Source: Lachnospira multipara LB2003 (GTDB lineage Bacteria; Bacillota; Clostridia; Lachnospirales; Lachnospiraceae). From it: DNA of 64,000 bases. Shown here one piece after another: positions 6,660-16,091 of this stretch; position 1 is the stretch's first letter, and every line of letters begins with the position of its first letter. Position numbers and translations under genes: made by a program. The notes under the pieces are model-generated. The model saw only the letters and a program-made list of their open reading frames with translations. It did no database searches and was not told the DNA's origin. Where the stretch lies: the NCBI RefSeq assembly GCF_000702205.1, contig NZ_JNKW01000001.1, forward strand, positions 248,001 through 312,000, written 5' to 3'.

Positions 6660-9600
6660 TTAGAGCGCTTTTTTAAGATTTTTATTAGCTGTTGATAACA
6701 TAAGTTTAATTCTATTTAGCTGGTTAACTTCTGATGCGCCTGGATCGTAATCTACTGCTATTATGTTTGATTCAGGGAATGCTGCTCTTAATTCCTTAAT
6801 TACACCCTTACCAACAATATGATTTGGTAAACATGCAAATGGCTGACAACAAACAATGTTTCCTGCGCCATTATGGATTAACTCAATCATTTCACCTGTT
6901 AATAACCAACCTTCACCTGTCTGATTTCCTAATGAAACTAAATCCTTAGCTAGGTTTGCAGTATCCTTAATTGATGATGGTGCATCAAAACGCTTACTTT
7001 CTGCGAGAGCCTTGTTACCTTCTTTTCTAAACCACTCTAGGAATTTGATTAATGAATTACCAATAAATGCTGTTTTCTTTGGAGCACCAAGGTATTCATG
7101 CTTAAAGTTAGTGTTTTCAAGAGAGTAGAGTAAAAAGCCCATTAAATCTGGTACTACAGCTTCAGCACCTTCAGCTTCAAGTAAATCTACTAAGTAATTG
7201 TTAGCAGCAGGCATGAATTTAACTAAGATTTCACCTACAATACCAACTCTTGGTTTCTTAATATCAAGTAATGGTATTTCATCGAAGTCCTTAACGATTC
7301 CGTGTAAGTTCTTATTAAATTCTTTCATGTTAACTTTCTTCTTAGTTAACTGATCAATACAAATCTTCTTCCATTTTTCATGAAGAGCGTTAACAGAGCC
7401 AGGAACAGCTTCGTAAGGTCTTGTTCTATAAACAACGTTCATAAATACGTCACCGTATTCAATTGCCATCATAGCTTTCTTTAGCATTGGAACAGTTACC
7501 TTAAATCCTGAGTTTTTCTCAAGACCCTGAGCTGATAATGAAATTACAGGGACATTAGGAAGACCAGCTTTTGTAAGGGCTCTTCTAATAAATCCAATAT
7601 AATTTGAAGCTCTACATCCACCACCAGTCTGTGAAATGATTATGGCTGTCTTTGTCATATCATATTTGCCAGAAAGTACAGCATCCATAATCTGACCAAC
7701 TACCATAAGTGAAGGATAGCAAGCATCGTTATTAACATACTTTAATCCCACATCAACAGCAGACTTATTGTCATTATCAAGAACAACAAAATTATATCCG
7801 CATGAATTAAGTGTTGGTGCTAATAAATCAAAGTGAATTGGTGACATCTGAGGGCAAAGAATAGTGTAATTCTTACGCATCTCTTCTGTAAATTCAATCT
7901 TCTTAAATGCTGCTGATTCGATTTTTCTCTTATAATTGTGCATTTCACGTACGCGAAGGGCAGCAATAAGGGAACGAACACGAATTCTTGCAGCTCCTAA
8001 GTTGTTAACTTCGTCAATCTTAAGTACTGTATAAATTTTACCAGCCTTTGTAAGAATATCATTTACTGCATCTGTTGTAACAGCATCAAGACCACAACCA
8101 AATGAGTTAAGCTGAATTAAATCAAGTTGTTCATTAGTTCTTACATAACTTGCTGCGGCATAAAGTCTTGAGTGATACATCCACTGATCCATTACAACTA
8201 AAGGTCTATCAACCTTACCAAGGTGTGAAATAGAGTCTTCTGTTAGTACTGCAATACCATAAGAATTAATTAATTCTGGAATACCGTGGTTGATTTCTGG
8301 ATCAACATGATAAGGTCTACCAGCAAGTACAATACCACGTTTACCAGTTTCTTCTAGGTATTTAATAACTTCTTCACCCTTAGTTCTAACATCAGCCTTA
8401 GCCTGCATTAATTCATCCCAAGCATGGCTAACAGCAGCCTTTACTTCTTTTGCTGGAATATCACTTAATTCCTCAATAAGTCTCTTTGTAAGAATTTCTT
8501 TATTCTCAAAAGTCATAAATGGATTTCTAAAGTCAATATGTTCTGTCTTTAATTCTTCCACGTTATTCTTGATATTTTCTGCATAAGAAGTAACGATAGG
8601 GCAGTTGTAGTGGTTGTTAGTATTTTCAATTTCCTTATGTTCATATGGGATACAAGGATACCATATGAATTTAACACCATTTTTAATTAACCATGAAATG
8701 TGACCATGGGCTAATTTGGCTGGATAACACTCTGACTCTGATGGAATTGATTCAATACCAAGTTCGTAAATCTTACGTGTTGAGCTTGGTGATAATACAA
8801 CTCTGTATTTTAAGTCATTAAATAATGTAAACCAGAATGGGTAGTTCTCATACATGTTAAGAACTCTTGGAATACCTACAGTACCACGAGTTGCCTCAGC
8901 TTCGCTAAGTGGTTCGTAGTCAAATAATCTATGTAATTTATAATCAAAAAGGTTTGGAAGTTTATCTTTACTCTTTTCTTTTCCAAGACCTCTTTCACAT
9001 CTATTACCTGTAATAAATCTTCTGTTACCAGAGAATTTATTAATTGTTAAATGACATTGGTTTGTACATCCCTTACATCTTGTAAGAGTAGTTTCATATG
9101 TTAAGTTGTTAATCTGATCAATTGAAAGCATTGATGTATCAGAGATTCCATCGTATCTTTCTCTAGCAATTAAAGCAGCACCAAAGGCACCCATAATACC
9201 AGCAATATCAGGTCTAATAGCTTCTACACCTGTGATTTTCTCGAAAGAACGAAGTACAGCATTGTTATAGAAAGTACCACCCTGTACAACTATATGCTTA
9301 CCTAAATCACCTGGATCAGAAATCTTAATAACCTTATAAAGGGCGTTCTTAATTACAGAATATGCTAAACCTGCAGAAATATCAGCTACTTCAGCACCTT
9401 CTTTTTGAGCCTGCTTAACCTTTGAATTCATAAATACAGTACAACGTGTACCAAGGTCAATTGGGTATTTTGCAAATAATGCTTCCTTAGCAAAATCCTG
9501 AACTGTGAAGTTAAGGCCCTTAGCAAAAGTTTCAATAAATGAGCCACATCCTGATGAACATGCTTCATTTAACTGTACTGAATCTACTGTCTGATTTTTA

Positions 9601-10886
9601 ATCTTGATACATTTCATATCCTGTCCACCAATATCGATGATACAGTCAACTTCTGGATCAAAGAATGCAGCTGCATAGAAATGAGAAACAGTTTCTACTT
9701 CGCCTTCATCAAGCATAAGAGCAGCCTTAATTAAAGCTTCACCATAACCTGTTGAACATGATGAAACAATCTTAGCCTTAGGATTAATTCTAGAATAAAT
9801 CTCTTTAATAGCCTTAATTGTAGTTGCAAGTGGTGAACCGTTGTTGCTTGAATAAAATGAGTAAAGTAAGTTACCATCTTCATCAACTAAGGCAACCTTT
9901 GTAGTTGTTGAACCAGCATCAACACCTAAATAGCAGTTTCCTTCATAGCTTTCAAGAGGTGCAGTCTTTACTTTATGTGAATTATGTCTATTTAAAAATT
10001 CATCGTATTCAAGCTGATTTTTAAATAGAGGCTCCATTCTAGCTACTTCAAATTCAAGTTGAACTTTGTTTTGTAATTTTGTGATGATCTGGTCAACTGG
10101 CATAAATACATTCTCATCATAGTTCATTGCTGAACCAACTGCTGCAAAAAGATGTGAGTGGTCTGGTGCAATGATGTTCTCAGGGCCAAGGCTTAGGGTT
10201 CTAATAAAGCAGTTTCTAAGCTCTGAAAGGAAGTGAAGTGGTCCACCAAGGAATGCAACATTTCCTCTAATTGGCTTACCTTGAGCTAAACCTGAAATAG
10301 TTTGATTTACTACAGCCTGGAATACTGAAACAGCTAAGTCTTCCTTAGTTGCGCCTTCATTAATTAATGGCTGAATATCTGTTTTTGCAAATACACCACA
10401 TCTAGCTGCGATAGGATATATTGATTTATAATTTTTAGCGTATTCATTAAGACCTGTGGCATCTGTATGTAGAAGAGTTGCCATTTGATCAATAAAGGAA
10501 CCTGTACCACCAGCACAAATACCATTCATTCGCTGGTCAATACCGTTAGTAAAATAAATAATCTTGGCATCTTCACCACCAAGTTCAATGGCAACATCAC
10601 ATTGTGGAGCATAATCTTGTAATGCAGTCGAAACCGCAACAACTTCCTGTGTAAAAGGTACTCCAAGTGCCCCTGCAAGAGTAAGTCCACCAGAACCTGT
10701 AATTACGGGATAAATCTCGAACTGGCCAAGTTTTTCCTTAGCTTTTACAAGTAGTGATTGTAGGGTTTCTTGAATGTTGGCAAAGTGACGTTCATAATCT
10801 GAAAAAAGAATTGCATTAGAATCGTCCAAGATAGCAATTTTAACTGTTGTTGAACCAATATCAATACCTAATTTATATCTATTCAT
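6660..10886 (-). CDS. Giant 2-hydroxyacyl-CoA dehydratase activase-type protein (double BcrAD/BadFAG ATPase fusion)
   Basis: A 1,408-residue fusion. Residues 1-260 form one ASKHA-type activase domain ([21 protein letters not shown]). Residues about 320-575 form a second ([30 protein letters not shown]). [10 protein letters not shown] cysteine cluster follows near 600. Then comes a DUF2229-type region (about 680-900), and a C-terminal part (about 1010-1400) with cysteines in [18 protein letters not shown] and [15 protein letters not shown] resembling dehydratase subunits. Known activases use ATP to inject an electron into a dehydratase through a bridging 4Fe-4S cluster. Whether this clostridial family dehydrates an acyl-CoA or energises another enzyme is unknown. 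The ATG at 10886 sits unusually far from its ribosome site. Confidence 0.88.
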   Translation of the reverse strand: MNRYKLGIDIGSTTVKIAILDDSNAILFSDYERHFANIQETLQSLLVKAKEKLGQFEIYPVITGSGGLTLAGALGVPFTQEVVAVSTALQDYAPQCDVAIELGGEDAKIIYFTNGIDQRMNGICAGGTGSFIDQMATLLHTDATGLNEYAKNYKSIYPIAARCGVFAKTDIQPLINEGATKEDLAVSVFQAVVNQTISGLAQGKPIRGNVAFLGGPLHFLSELRNCFIRTLSLGPENIIAPDHSHLFAAVGSAMNYDENVFMPVDQIITKLQNKVQLEFEVARMEPLFKNQLEYDEFLNRHNSHKVKTAPLESYEGNCYLGVDAGSTTTKVALVDEDGNLLYSFYSSNNGSPLATTIKAIKEIYSRINPKAKIVSSCSTGYGEALIKAALMLDEGEVETVSHFYAAAFFDPEVDCIIDIGGQDMKCIKIKNQTVDSVQLNEACSSGCGSFIETFAKGLNFTVQDFAKEALFAKYPIDLGTRCTVFMNSKVKQAQKEGAEVADISAGLAYSVIKNALYKVIKISDPGDLGKHIVVQGGTFYNNAVLRSFEKITGVEAIRPDIAGIMGAFGAALIARERYDGISDTSMLSIDQINNLTYETTLTRCKGCTNQCHLTINKFSGNRRFITGNRCERGLGKEKSKDKLPNLFDYKLHRLFDYEPLSEAEATRGTVGIPRVLNMYENYPFWFTLFNDLKYRVVLSPSSTRKIYELGIESIPSESECYPAKLAHGHISWLIKNGVKFIWYPCIPYEHKEIENTNNHYNCPIVTSYAENIKNNVEELKTEHIDFRNPFMTFENKEILTKRLIEELSDIPAKEVKAAVSHAWDELMQAKADVRTKGEEVIKYLEETGKRGIVLAGRPYHVDPEINHGIPELINSYGIAVLTEDSISHLGKVDRPLVVMDQWMYHSRLYAAASYVRTNEQLDLIQLNSFGCGLDAVTTDAVNDILTKAGKIYTVLKIDEVNNLGAARIRVRSLIAALRVREMHNYKRKIESAAFKKIEFTEEMRKNYTILCPQMSPIHFDLLAPTLNSCGYNFVVLDNDNKSAVDVGLKYVNNDACYPSLMVVGQIMDAVLSGKYDMTKTAIIISQTGGGCRASNYIGFIRRALTKAGLPNVPVISLSAQGLEKNSGFKVTVPMLKKAMMAIEYGDVFMNVVYRTRPYEAVPGSVNALHEKWKKICIDQLTKKKVNMKEFNKNLHGIVKDFDEIPLLDIKKPRVGIVGEILVKFMPAANNYLVDLLEAEGAEAVVPDLMGFLLYSLENTNFKHEYLGAPKKTAFIGNSLIKFLEWFRKEGNKALAESKRFDAPSSIKDTANLAKDLVSLGNQTGEGWLLTGEMIELIHNGAGNIVCCQPFACLPNHIVGKGVIKELRAAFPESNIIAVDYDPGASEVNQLNRIKLMLSTANKNLKKAL

Positions 10887-10906
10887 ATCTATTCGTATCT
10901 ATTGCG
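10877..10906 (-). repeat. 10-bp tandem repeat spanning the activase start codon
   Basis: On the minus strand three near-identical units (AATAGATACG, AATAGATATG, AATAGATATA) run through the start, and the ATG forms at the junction of the second and third. The only good ribosome site, AGGAGGA (complement of 10918-10924), is left 31 bases from the ATG. Removing two units would restore a spacing of about 11. Confidence 0.75.
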
Positions 10907-10924
10907 GCAAATTCCGCTCCTCCT

Positions 10925-11193
10925 AATGTATAATTTATGCTACAAATAACCTCATAGGGATAATTATATAAATATAATAAAAAAATAAGATTAATTGAGT
11001 GCAATCTGATTTATTATAGTAAAAAAAAGGTTAAATTTCAACTGTATACAATTTCTTTATTTGACAAAGGATAGATGTATTTTTTATACTAATGTTAGTG
11101 ATGTCTAGTTAATGTGATTTGTTAATTAGATTTTTGTTTGCAGTAATGAATACTGCCTATTTTGACTTATATTAATACTAGAGGTGAACACAT
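10925..11193. other. Divergent intergenic region
   Basis: This AT-rich spacer lies between the minus-strand activase and the plus-strand rhomboid-like gene. It holds the plus-strand promoter listed separately. I see no gene or stable hairpin in it. Confidence 0.6.
11061..11090 (+). promoter_or_regulatory. Sigma-A promoter of the rhomboid-like gene
   Basis: A perfect TTGACA (11061-11066) is followed after 18 bases by TATACT (11085-11090), about 104 bases before the start codon. The leader is long. Confidence 0.6.
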
Positions 11194-12156
11194 ATGAATT
11201 TTATGGACAAAATGGAAAGAAAGTTTGGTAAGTATGCGATACCTAATTTGATGTATTACATCATTATCCTTTATATTGTTGGATATATATTAAGGGTATC
11301 GGCCGGTCTTACAGGTATTGACCTTTATAGTTCTTTTCTTTCATTAAACTTTAAGATGATCTTTAGAGGTCAGGTGTGGAGATTAGTTACATTTATTATT
11401 CAGCCACCAAACACTAGATTGCTGTTCATATTTTTTGCATTATACTTTTATTATATGATAGGAACAAGCCTAGAAAGATTATGGGGCTCATTTAGATTTA
11501 ATGTGTATTTCTTTAGTGGTGTAATTTTTAATATTATTGCAGCACTAATTATTTACCTTGTTTGGGGTGCTAACTTCGAGCTTAATACATATTTTATCAA
11601 TTTGGCTTTATTTATGGCTTATGCTGTAGAGTTTCCTGATATGGAAGTATTATTGTTCTTTATTATACCTATAAAAATCAAATGGCTTGGCATCTTAGAT
11701 GCACTTTTCCTTGCATTTGAGATTATAGGTGGTTATGCAGCACTTATAGCATATAATACAGGTAATACTATTTTATTTATGAGGCTACTTTTTAATTACG
11801 GCTTACACTGGTTTTTAGCCACATCAGCATTAGTTGCTATGATTAATTTCTTTATTTTTATGATGCTTACGCTTAAAAAACCAGGAAAAACTAGAACTCA
11901 GAAAAACTTCCGCAAGTTCAATAAAGGAATGGATAAAGATTCCTTTGGAGATCGTTTTTCTAATGCTAGAAATGAAAAAACAACTTGGGAGAACACAGGT
12001 TACAGACCAATTAATCCTAAGGGAGCACGTCATAAGTGTGCACTTTGTGGTAGATCAGAGCTTGATGGTGATTTAACATTTAGATTTTGTTCAAAATGTA
12101 ATGGGGAATATGAATATTGTCAGGATCATTTATATACTCATGTTCATGTTAAATAG
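11194..12156 (+). CDS. Rhomboid-fold membrane protein without catalytic serine, with C-terminal zinc ribbon
   Basis: A 320-residue protein with about six membrane helices between residues 17 and 228. The loop GQVWRLVTF near 64-72 matches the rhomboid WR motif. Where active rhomboids carry GxSG, this protein has YFINLALFMAYA, so no serine nucleophile is visible. A histidine remains in NYGLHWFLA. The C-terminal tail after residue 230 is soluble and basic. It ends in a zinc-binding pattern (CALC, then CSKC, then C and His residues). I infer a non-proteolytic rhomboid-like protein that binds clients or partners. A GAGGTG ribosome site precedes the ATG. Confidence 0.65.
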   Translation: MNFMDKMERKFGKYAIPNLMYYIIILYIVGYILRVSAGLTGIDLYSSFLSLNFKMIFRGQVWRLVTFIIQPPNTRLLFIFFALYFYYMIGTSLERLWGSFRFNVYFFSGVIFNIIAALIIYLVWGANFELNTYFINLALFMAYAVEFPDMEVLLFFIIPIKIKWLGILDALFLAFEIIGGYAALIAYNTGNTILFMRLLFNYGLHWFLATSALVAMINFFIFMMLTLKKPGKTRTQKNFRKFNKGMDKDSFGDRFSNARNEKTTWENTGYRPINPKGARHKCALCGRSELDGDLTFRFCSKCNGEYEYCQDHLYTHVHVK

Positions 12157-12179
12157 CTTTTTATTTATATAAATAATGC

Positions 12180-12208
12180 TTGATTTATCGGCAGTGCTAT
12201 ATTATAAT
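12180..12208 (+). promoter_or_regulatory. Sigma-A promoter of pyk
   Basis: TTGATT (12180-12185), a 17-base spacer and a perfect TATAAT (12203-12208), about 62 bases before the pyk start. Confidence 0.7.
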
Positions 12209-12269
12209 GACAGATGTTTTTGGTTAAATTTAAGTAGAATTAGATATTAGAAGAATTTCGGAGGAAAGT

Positions 12270-13697
12270 ATGAAGAAGACTAAGATTATTTGTACAATGG
12301 GTCCTAATACTAACGACAGAGAACTTATTAAGAAGTTAGCATTAGCAGGAATGGATGTAGCTAGATTTAATTTTTCCCATGGTGATCATGAAGAACAGGC
12401 AGGCCGTATGGCTTTAGTTAAGAGCGTAAGAGAGGAAATCGGTAAGCCTATCGCAACACTTCTTGATACAAAGGGTCCTGAAATCAGAACAGGTTCAGTA
12501 GCAGGTGATAAGAAGGTAACTTTAGTTGCAGGTCAGAAGTATACACTTACAACTAAGGAAGTTGAAGCAACAGATAAGATTAACTGTATTACATACGCAG
12601 GTCTTCCTGAAGATGTAACAACAGGTAACACAATCCTTATTGATGATGGTTTAATTGAACTTTGCGTTGACGAAGTTGTTGATGGTACAGATATTATTTG
12701 TACAGTAGTTAATGGTGGTGAATTAGGTTCTAAGAAGGGTGTTAACGTACCTAACGTATCTATTAAGCTTCCAGGTATTACAGATAAAGATAAAGATGAT
12801 ATCGTATTTGGTATCGAGCAGGGATTTGATTTCATTGCAGCTTCATTCGTTCGTAATGCAGCTTGTATTCAGGAAATCAAGCAGTTATTATGGTCTCATG
12901 ACGCTGATATCCCAGTAATCGCTAAGATCGAGAATGCTGAAGGTATTGAGAACTTAGATGAAATTATTAAGGTTGCTGATGGTATCATGGTTGCTCGTGG
13001 TGATATGGGTGTTGAAATTCCAGCTGAAGATGTTCCAGGTATCCAGAAGGAAATCATTGCTAAGTGTAATGCTGCATTTAAGCCAGTTATTACAGCTACA
13101 CAGATGCTTGATTCTATGATTAGAAATCCACGTCCTACAAGAGCTGAAGTTAACGATGTTGCTAACGCTATTTACGATGGTACAGACGTTGTTATGTTAT
13201 CAGGTGAAACAGCTAATGGTAAATACCCATTAGAAGCTCTTACAATGATGGCTAAGATCGCTGAGAAGACAGAACAGAACATCGAATACAACAGAAACTT
13301 AACTAACGTTCACACTAAGAGAAACGTATCTTCTGCAGTATGTAACGCTTCTGTTCAGACAGCAGCTAACTTAGGTGCTAAGGCAATTATTTGTCCTACT
13401 ATTTCTGGTTTCACAGCTAGATTAACATCTAAGCTTAAGCCAGCAGCAGAAGTTATTGGATGCTCACCATACGATAACGTTCTTAGAAAGATGCAGCTTT
13501 ACTGGGGAGTTAGACCAGTTAAGTCAGCTACAGAAACTAACACAGATAAGATTATTGAACATGCTGTAGAAGTTTCAGAGCAGGCTGGTTATATTGAAGA
13601 AGGCGATACAGTTATTATTTCAGCAGGTATTGCTACAACATCTGCTCCAACAGCTAAGCGTGGCTTAACTAATACAATGAGAGTAGTAACACTTTAA
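12270..13697 (+). CDS. pyk: Pyruvate kinase
   Basis: A 475-residue enzyme converting phosphoenolpyruvate and ADP to pyruvate and ATP in glycolysis. MKKTKIICTMGPNT opens the barrel. IPVIAKIENAEGIENL (about 215-230) holds the catalytic lysine and the metal-binding Glu. ARGDMGVEIP and ATQMLDSMIRNPRPTRAEV are the active-site and signature blocks. The length is that of the short form, without the extra C-terminal PEP-utiliser domain found in Bacillus. A GGAGG ribosome site precedes the ATG. Codon use is biased as in highly expressed genes. The stop codon overlaps the next start (TAATG). Confidence 0.97.
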   Translation: MKKTKIICTMGPNTNDRELIKKLALAGMDVARFNFSHGDHEEQAGRMALVKSVREEIGKPIATLLDTKGPEIRTGSVAGDKKVTLVAGQKYTLTTKEVEATDKINCITYAGLPEDVTTGNTILIDDGLIELCVDEVVDGTDIICTVVNGGELGSKKGVNVPNVSIKLPGITDKDKDDIVFGIEQGFDFIAASFVRNAACIQEIKQLLWSHDADIPVIAKIENAEGIENLDEIIKVADGIMVARGDMGVEIPAEDVPGIQKEIIAKCNAAFKPVITATQMLDSMIRNPRPTRAEVNDVANAIYDGTDVVMLSGETANGKYPLEALTMMAKIAEKTEQNIEYNRNLTNVHTKRNVSSAVCNASVQTAANLGAKAIICPTISGFTARLTSKLKPAAEVIGCSPYDNVLRKMQLYWGVRPVKSATETNTDKIIEHAVEVSEQAGYIEEGDTVIISAGIATTSAPTAKRGLTNTMRVVTL

Positions 13698-14209
13698 TGA
13701 ATATATTAAAGTTTATAGGCAGGGGGCTAATTTGGCTTCCTGCCGTTTTTGTAGCTATTGCTATTTTTTCGTTTTCTGCCCAGGACGGAGATGAATCACA
13801 GAGTTTAAGTGACAAAGCTGCTGATTGTATCTTAACTAGCTGTGACAAGATAGGATTTGTTGATTATATTAATTCAGATAATCAAGAAGAAATGATAGAA
13901 AATATTTCTACACCAATTAGAAAAATGGCACATATGACTGAATTTGGCGTGCTTACAATGTGTATTTTTATTGCATTTATGTATGATGGATTGTATTTTA
14001 AATTATCTAGAATTTGTAGTTTGCTTATGTGCGTATTATGGGCAAGTTTAGATGAGATTCATCAGCTTTATGTGCCTGGTAGAGCAGGTAGATTTTTAGA
14101 TGTATGTATTGATACAGGTGGAGCTTTAGTTTTTATTTGGATTGTAAGTTTCATTCATCATCATTTGGAAGTAAAGAAGGAAAAAGCTATTTATAGCGAA
14201 TTAAATTAA
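13697..14209 (+). CDS. VanZ family membrane protein
   Basis: A 170-residue protein with four predicted membrane helices. It carries the family blocks FSAQDGDESQSLS after the first helix, RKMAHMTEFGVL in the middle, and DEIHQLYVPGRAGRFLDVCIDTGG before the last helix. VanZ proteins are linked to low-level teicoplanin resistance in enterococci, but most chromosomal members have no tested role. The ATG overlaps the pyk stop by one base, so translation is probably coupled. There is no terminator between it and pyk. Confidence 0.88.
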   Translation: MNILKFIGRGLIWLPAVFVAIAIFSFSAQDGDESQSLSDKAADCILTSCDKIGFVDYINSDNQEEMIENISTPIRKMAHMTEFGVLTMCIFIAFMYDGLYFKLSRICSLLMCVLWASLDEIHQLYVPGRAGRFLDVCIDTGGALVFIWIVSFIHHHLEVKKEKAIYSELN

Positions 14210-14244
14210 AAATGATAAAAGCTTGCTTTACTTTTTAAAATGTT

Positions 14245-14253
14245 TGTGATAAT
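14245..14253 (+). promoter_or_regulatory. Extended -10 promoter for the tyrS leader
   Basis: TGTGATAAT forms an extended -10 element about 30 bases upstream of the T-box leader. The -35 region is poor (TTGCTT at 14223-14228 with a 19-base spacer). Confidence 0.4.
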
Positions 14254-14279
14254 GTAGATAAAGGTTTATTTAATTAAGC

Positions 14280-14627
14280 CTTAATTAAATATTTAAAGCG
14301 TTGATGGAAACAAGTAGGAATTTGTGGAAGCTACAGAAAATTGCCGGTTGATGAGAGGCGTTAGGGAAAGCAGGTTTTGAATACCTTCCGGAGTGTTTAA
14401 CTGAAATTATAATTCTTGTTTTGAAGATATACATTTTCTAAGGATTATAAGACTAGGAGCGACGTATTGGTACACGTTATAGTACTAAGAGTTAAGAATT
14501 AGGCTTTATTGTAACTGGCTTAATTTAAGACTTGATGAGGCAGGAAGCGTGAGCTTTTTGTGAATAAAGGTGGTAACACGGGATTTCACTCTCGTCCTTT
14601 TTTATAAAAGGGCGGGAGTTTTTTTAT
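14280..14627 (+). promoter_or_regulatory. T-box leader (tyrosine-responsive) upstream of tyrS
   Basis: The conserved T-box sequence AAAGGTGGTAACACG lies at 14566-14580. It is followed by a terminator whose arms (14588-14600 and 14607-14620) end in a long T run. Upstream lies a structured region beginning near 14300, with a GATGAGAGG segment and a candidate UAC tyrosine specifier at 14382-14384. By the established T-box mechanism, uncharged tRNA-Tyr would stabilise the antiterminator and allow tyrS transcription. The specifier assignment is from position only. Confidence 0.88.
14588..14627 (+). terminator. Regulated terminator of the tyrS T-box
   Basis: The stem ACTCTCGTCCTTTT pairs with AAAAGGGCGGGAGT, followed by seven T. 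A second copy of the left arm (TTCACTCTCGTCCTTT) occurs at 14649-14664, downstream of the terminator. Confidence 0.85.
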
Positions 14628-14698
14628 TTTGTATAATAAAAACTTTTCTTCACTCTCGTCCTTTACTTTGTAAAAATTAATTTTTAGGAGGTTTGTAA

Positions 14699-15922
14699 AT
14701 GGGTATTTACGAAGAATTAGTTGCTAGAGGCTTAATTGCTCAGGTAACAGACGAAGAAAGAATTAGAGATTTAGTAAACAACGGTAAGGCTACATTCTAT
14801 ATTGGTTTTGACCCAACTGCTGATAGTCTTCATGTAGGTCACTTCATGGCTCTTTGTCTTATGAAGAGACTTCAGATGGCTGGTAATAAGCCTATCGCTT
14901 TAGTAGGTGGCGGTACAGGTATGATTGGTGATCCTTCTGGTAGAACTGATATGAGAAAGATGTTAACTCCAGAAACTATTCAGCACAACTGTGATTGCTT
15001 TAAAAAGCAGATGGAAAAATTTATCGATTTTTCAGATGGTAAGGCTTTAATGGTTAATAACGCTGATTGGTTAATGAAGTTAAATTATATCGATGTGTTA
15101 AGAGAAGTTGGTGCTCATTTCTCAGTAAATAACATGCTTCGTGCAGAATGCTATAAGCAGAGAATGGAAAAGGGCTTATCTTTCCTTGAATTTAACTACA
15201 TGATTATGCAGGCTTATGATTTCTATATGTTATACCAGAAGTACGGTTGTAACTTAGAGTTTGGTGGCGATGATCAGTGGTCTAACATGCTTGCTGGTAC
15301 AGAACTTATTAGAAGAAAACTAGGTGAAGATGCTTCAGCTATGACAATTACTCTATTACTTAACTCTGAAGGTAAGAAGATGGGTAAGACAGCTTCAGGT
15401 GCTGTTTGGCTTGATCCTGAGAAGACTTCTCCATACGAATTCTACCAGTATTGGAGAAATGTAGGTGATAATGATGTTCTTAAGTGCATCAGAATGCTTA
15501 CATTCTTACCACTTGAAGAAATTGATGAGATGGATAAGTGGGAAGGCGCTCAGCTTAACAAGGCTAAGGAAATACTTGCATTTGAGCTTACAAAGTTAGT
15601 TCATGGTGAAGAAGAGGCTAAGAAAGCTGAAGAAACTGCAAAATCTATCTTTAGTGGTGCAGGTGCTGCTGCCAACATGCCAGAAGCTAAGATTGATGAA
15701 GAAAAATTTGTAGATGGCGCAGTTAATGCTATTACAGTTGTTGTTTCAGCAGGCCTTGCAACATCTAATTCAGAAGCTAGAAGAGCTATCCAGCAGGGTG
15801 GTGTAACAATCGATGGAAACAAAGTTACAGACATTAACGAAACTTATACAAAGGATAGATTTGAAGGCGAAGGAATCGTAGTTCAAAAGGGTAAGAAGAA
15901 GTTTGTAAGACTTAGTCTTTAA
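14699..15922 (+). CDS. tyrS: Tyrosyl-tRNA synthetase
   Basis: A 407-residue class I synthetase that charges tRNA-Tyr. HVGH near residues 45-48 is the HIGH-type motif, and KMGKT near 226-230 is the KMSKS-type loop. [12 protein letters not shown] and [15 protein letters not shown] are tyrosine-binding and Rossmann blocks. The C-terminal 60 residues form an S4 RNA-binding domain ([18 protein letters not shown]). AGGAGG lies nine bases before the ATG. It is preceded by its own T-box leader. Confidence 0.97.
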   Translation: MGIYEELVARGLIAQVTDEERIRDLVNNGKATFYIGFDPTADSLHVGHFMALCLMKRLQMAGNKPIALVGGGTGMIGDPSGRTDMRKMLTPETIQHNCDCFKKQMEKFIDFSDGKALMVNNADWLMKLNYIDVLREVGAHFSVNNMLRAECYKQRMEKGLSFLEFNYMIMQAYDFYMLYQKYGCNLEFGGDDQWSNMLAGTELIRRKLGEDASAMTITLLLNSEGKKMGKTASGAVWLDPEKTSPYEFYQYWRNVGDNDVLKCIRMLTFLPLEEIDEMDKWEGAQLNKAKEILAFELTKLVHGEEEAKKAEETAKSIFSGAGAAANMPEAKIDEEKFVDGAVNAITVVVSAGLATSNSEARRAIQQGGVTIDGNKVTDINETYTKDRFEGEGIVVQKGKKKFVRLSL

Positions 15923-15966
15923 TAACAAATAACAAATAATAAATAATAAATAACAAATAATAAACA
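15923..15966. repeat. Simple AATAACAAAT-type repeat after tyrS
   Basis: About seven AACAAAT/AATAAAT units directly follow the tyrS stop. This is low-complexity sequence with no coding potential. Confidence 0.7.
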
Positions 15967-15976
15967 GATGATATTT

Positions 15977-16030
15977 CAAGCTCCTATATAAGAGATTCAT
16001 ACGGGTCTTTTTTATGGGAGCTTGTTTTTA
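15977..16030 (+). terminator. Terminator-like hairpin after tyrS
   Basis: CAAGCTCC (15977-15984) can pair with GGGAGCTTG (16016-16024) around a 31-base interior, followed by a T-rich run. The long interior makes it weaker than a classical terminator. Confidence 0.5.
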
Positions 16031-16050
16031 TTTTTTTAATTGTGTATAAT
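16022..16050 (+). promoter_or_regulatory. Promoter of the polytopic membrane protein gene
   Basis: TTGTTT (16022-16027), a 17-base spacer and TATAAT (16045-16050), 42 bases before the start. Confidence 0.55.
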
Positions 16051-16091
16051 ATCCATATAAATAAAGTCGTGAAATTAAACAAGGGGATATT

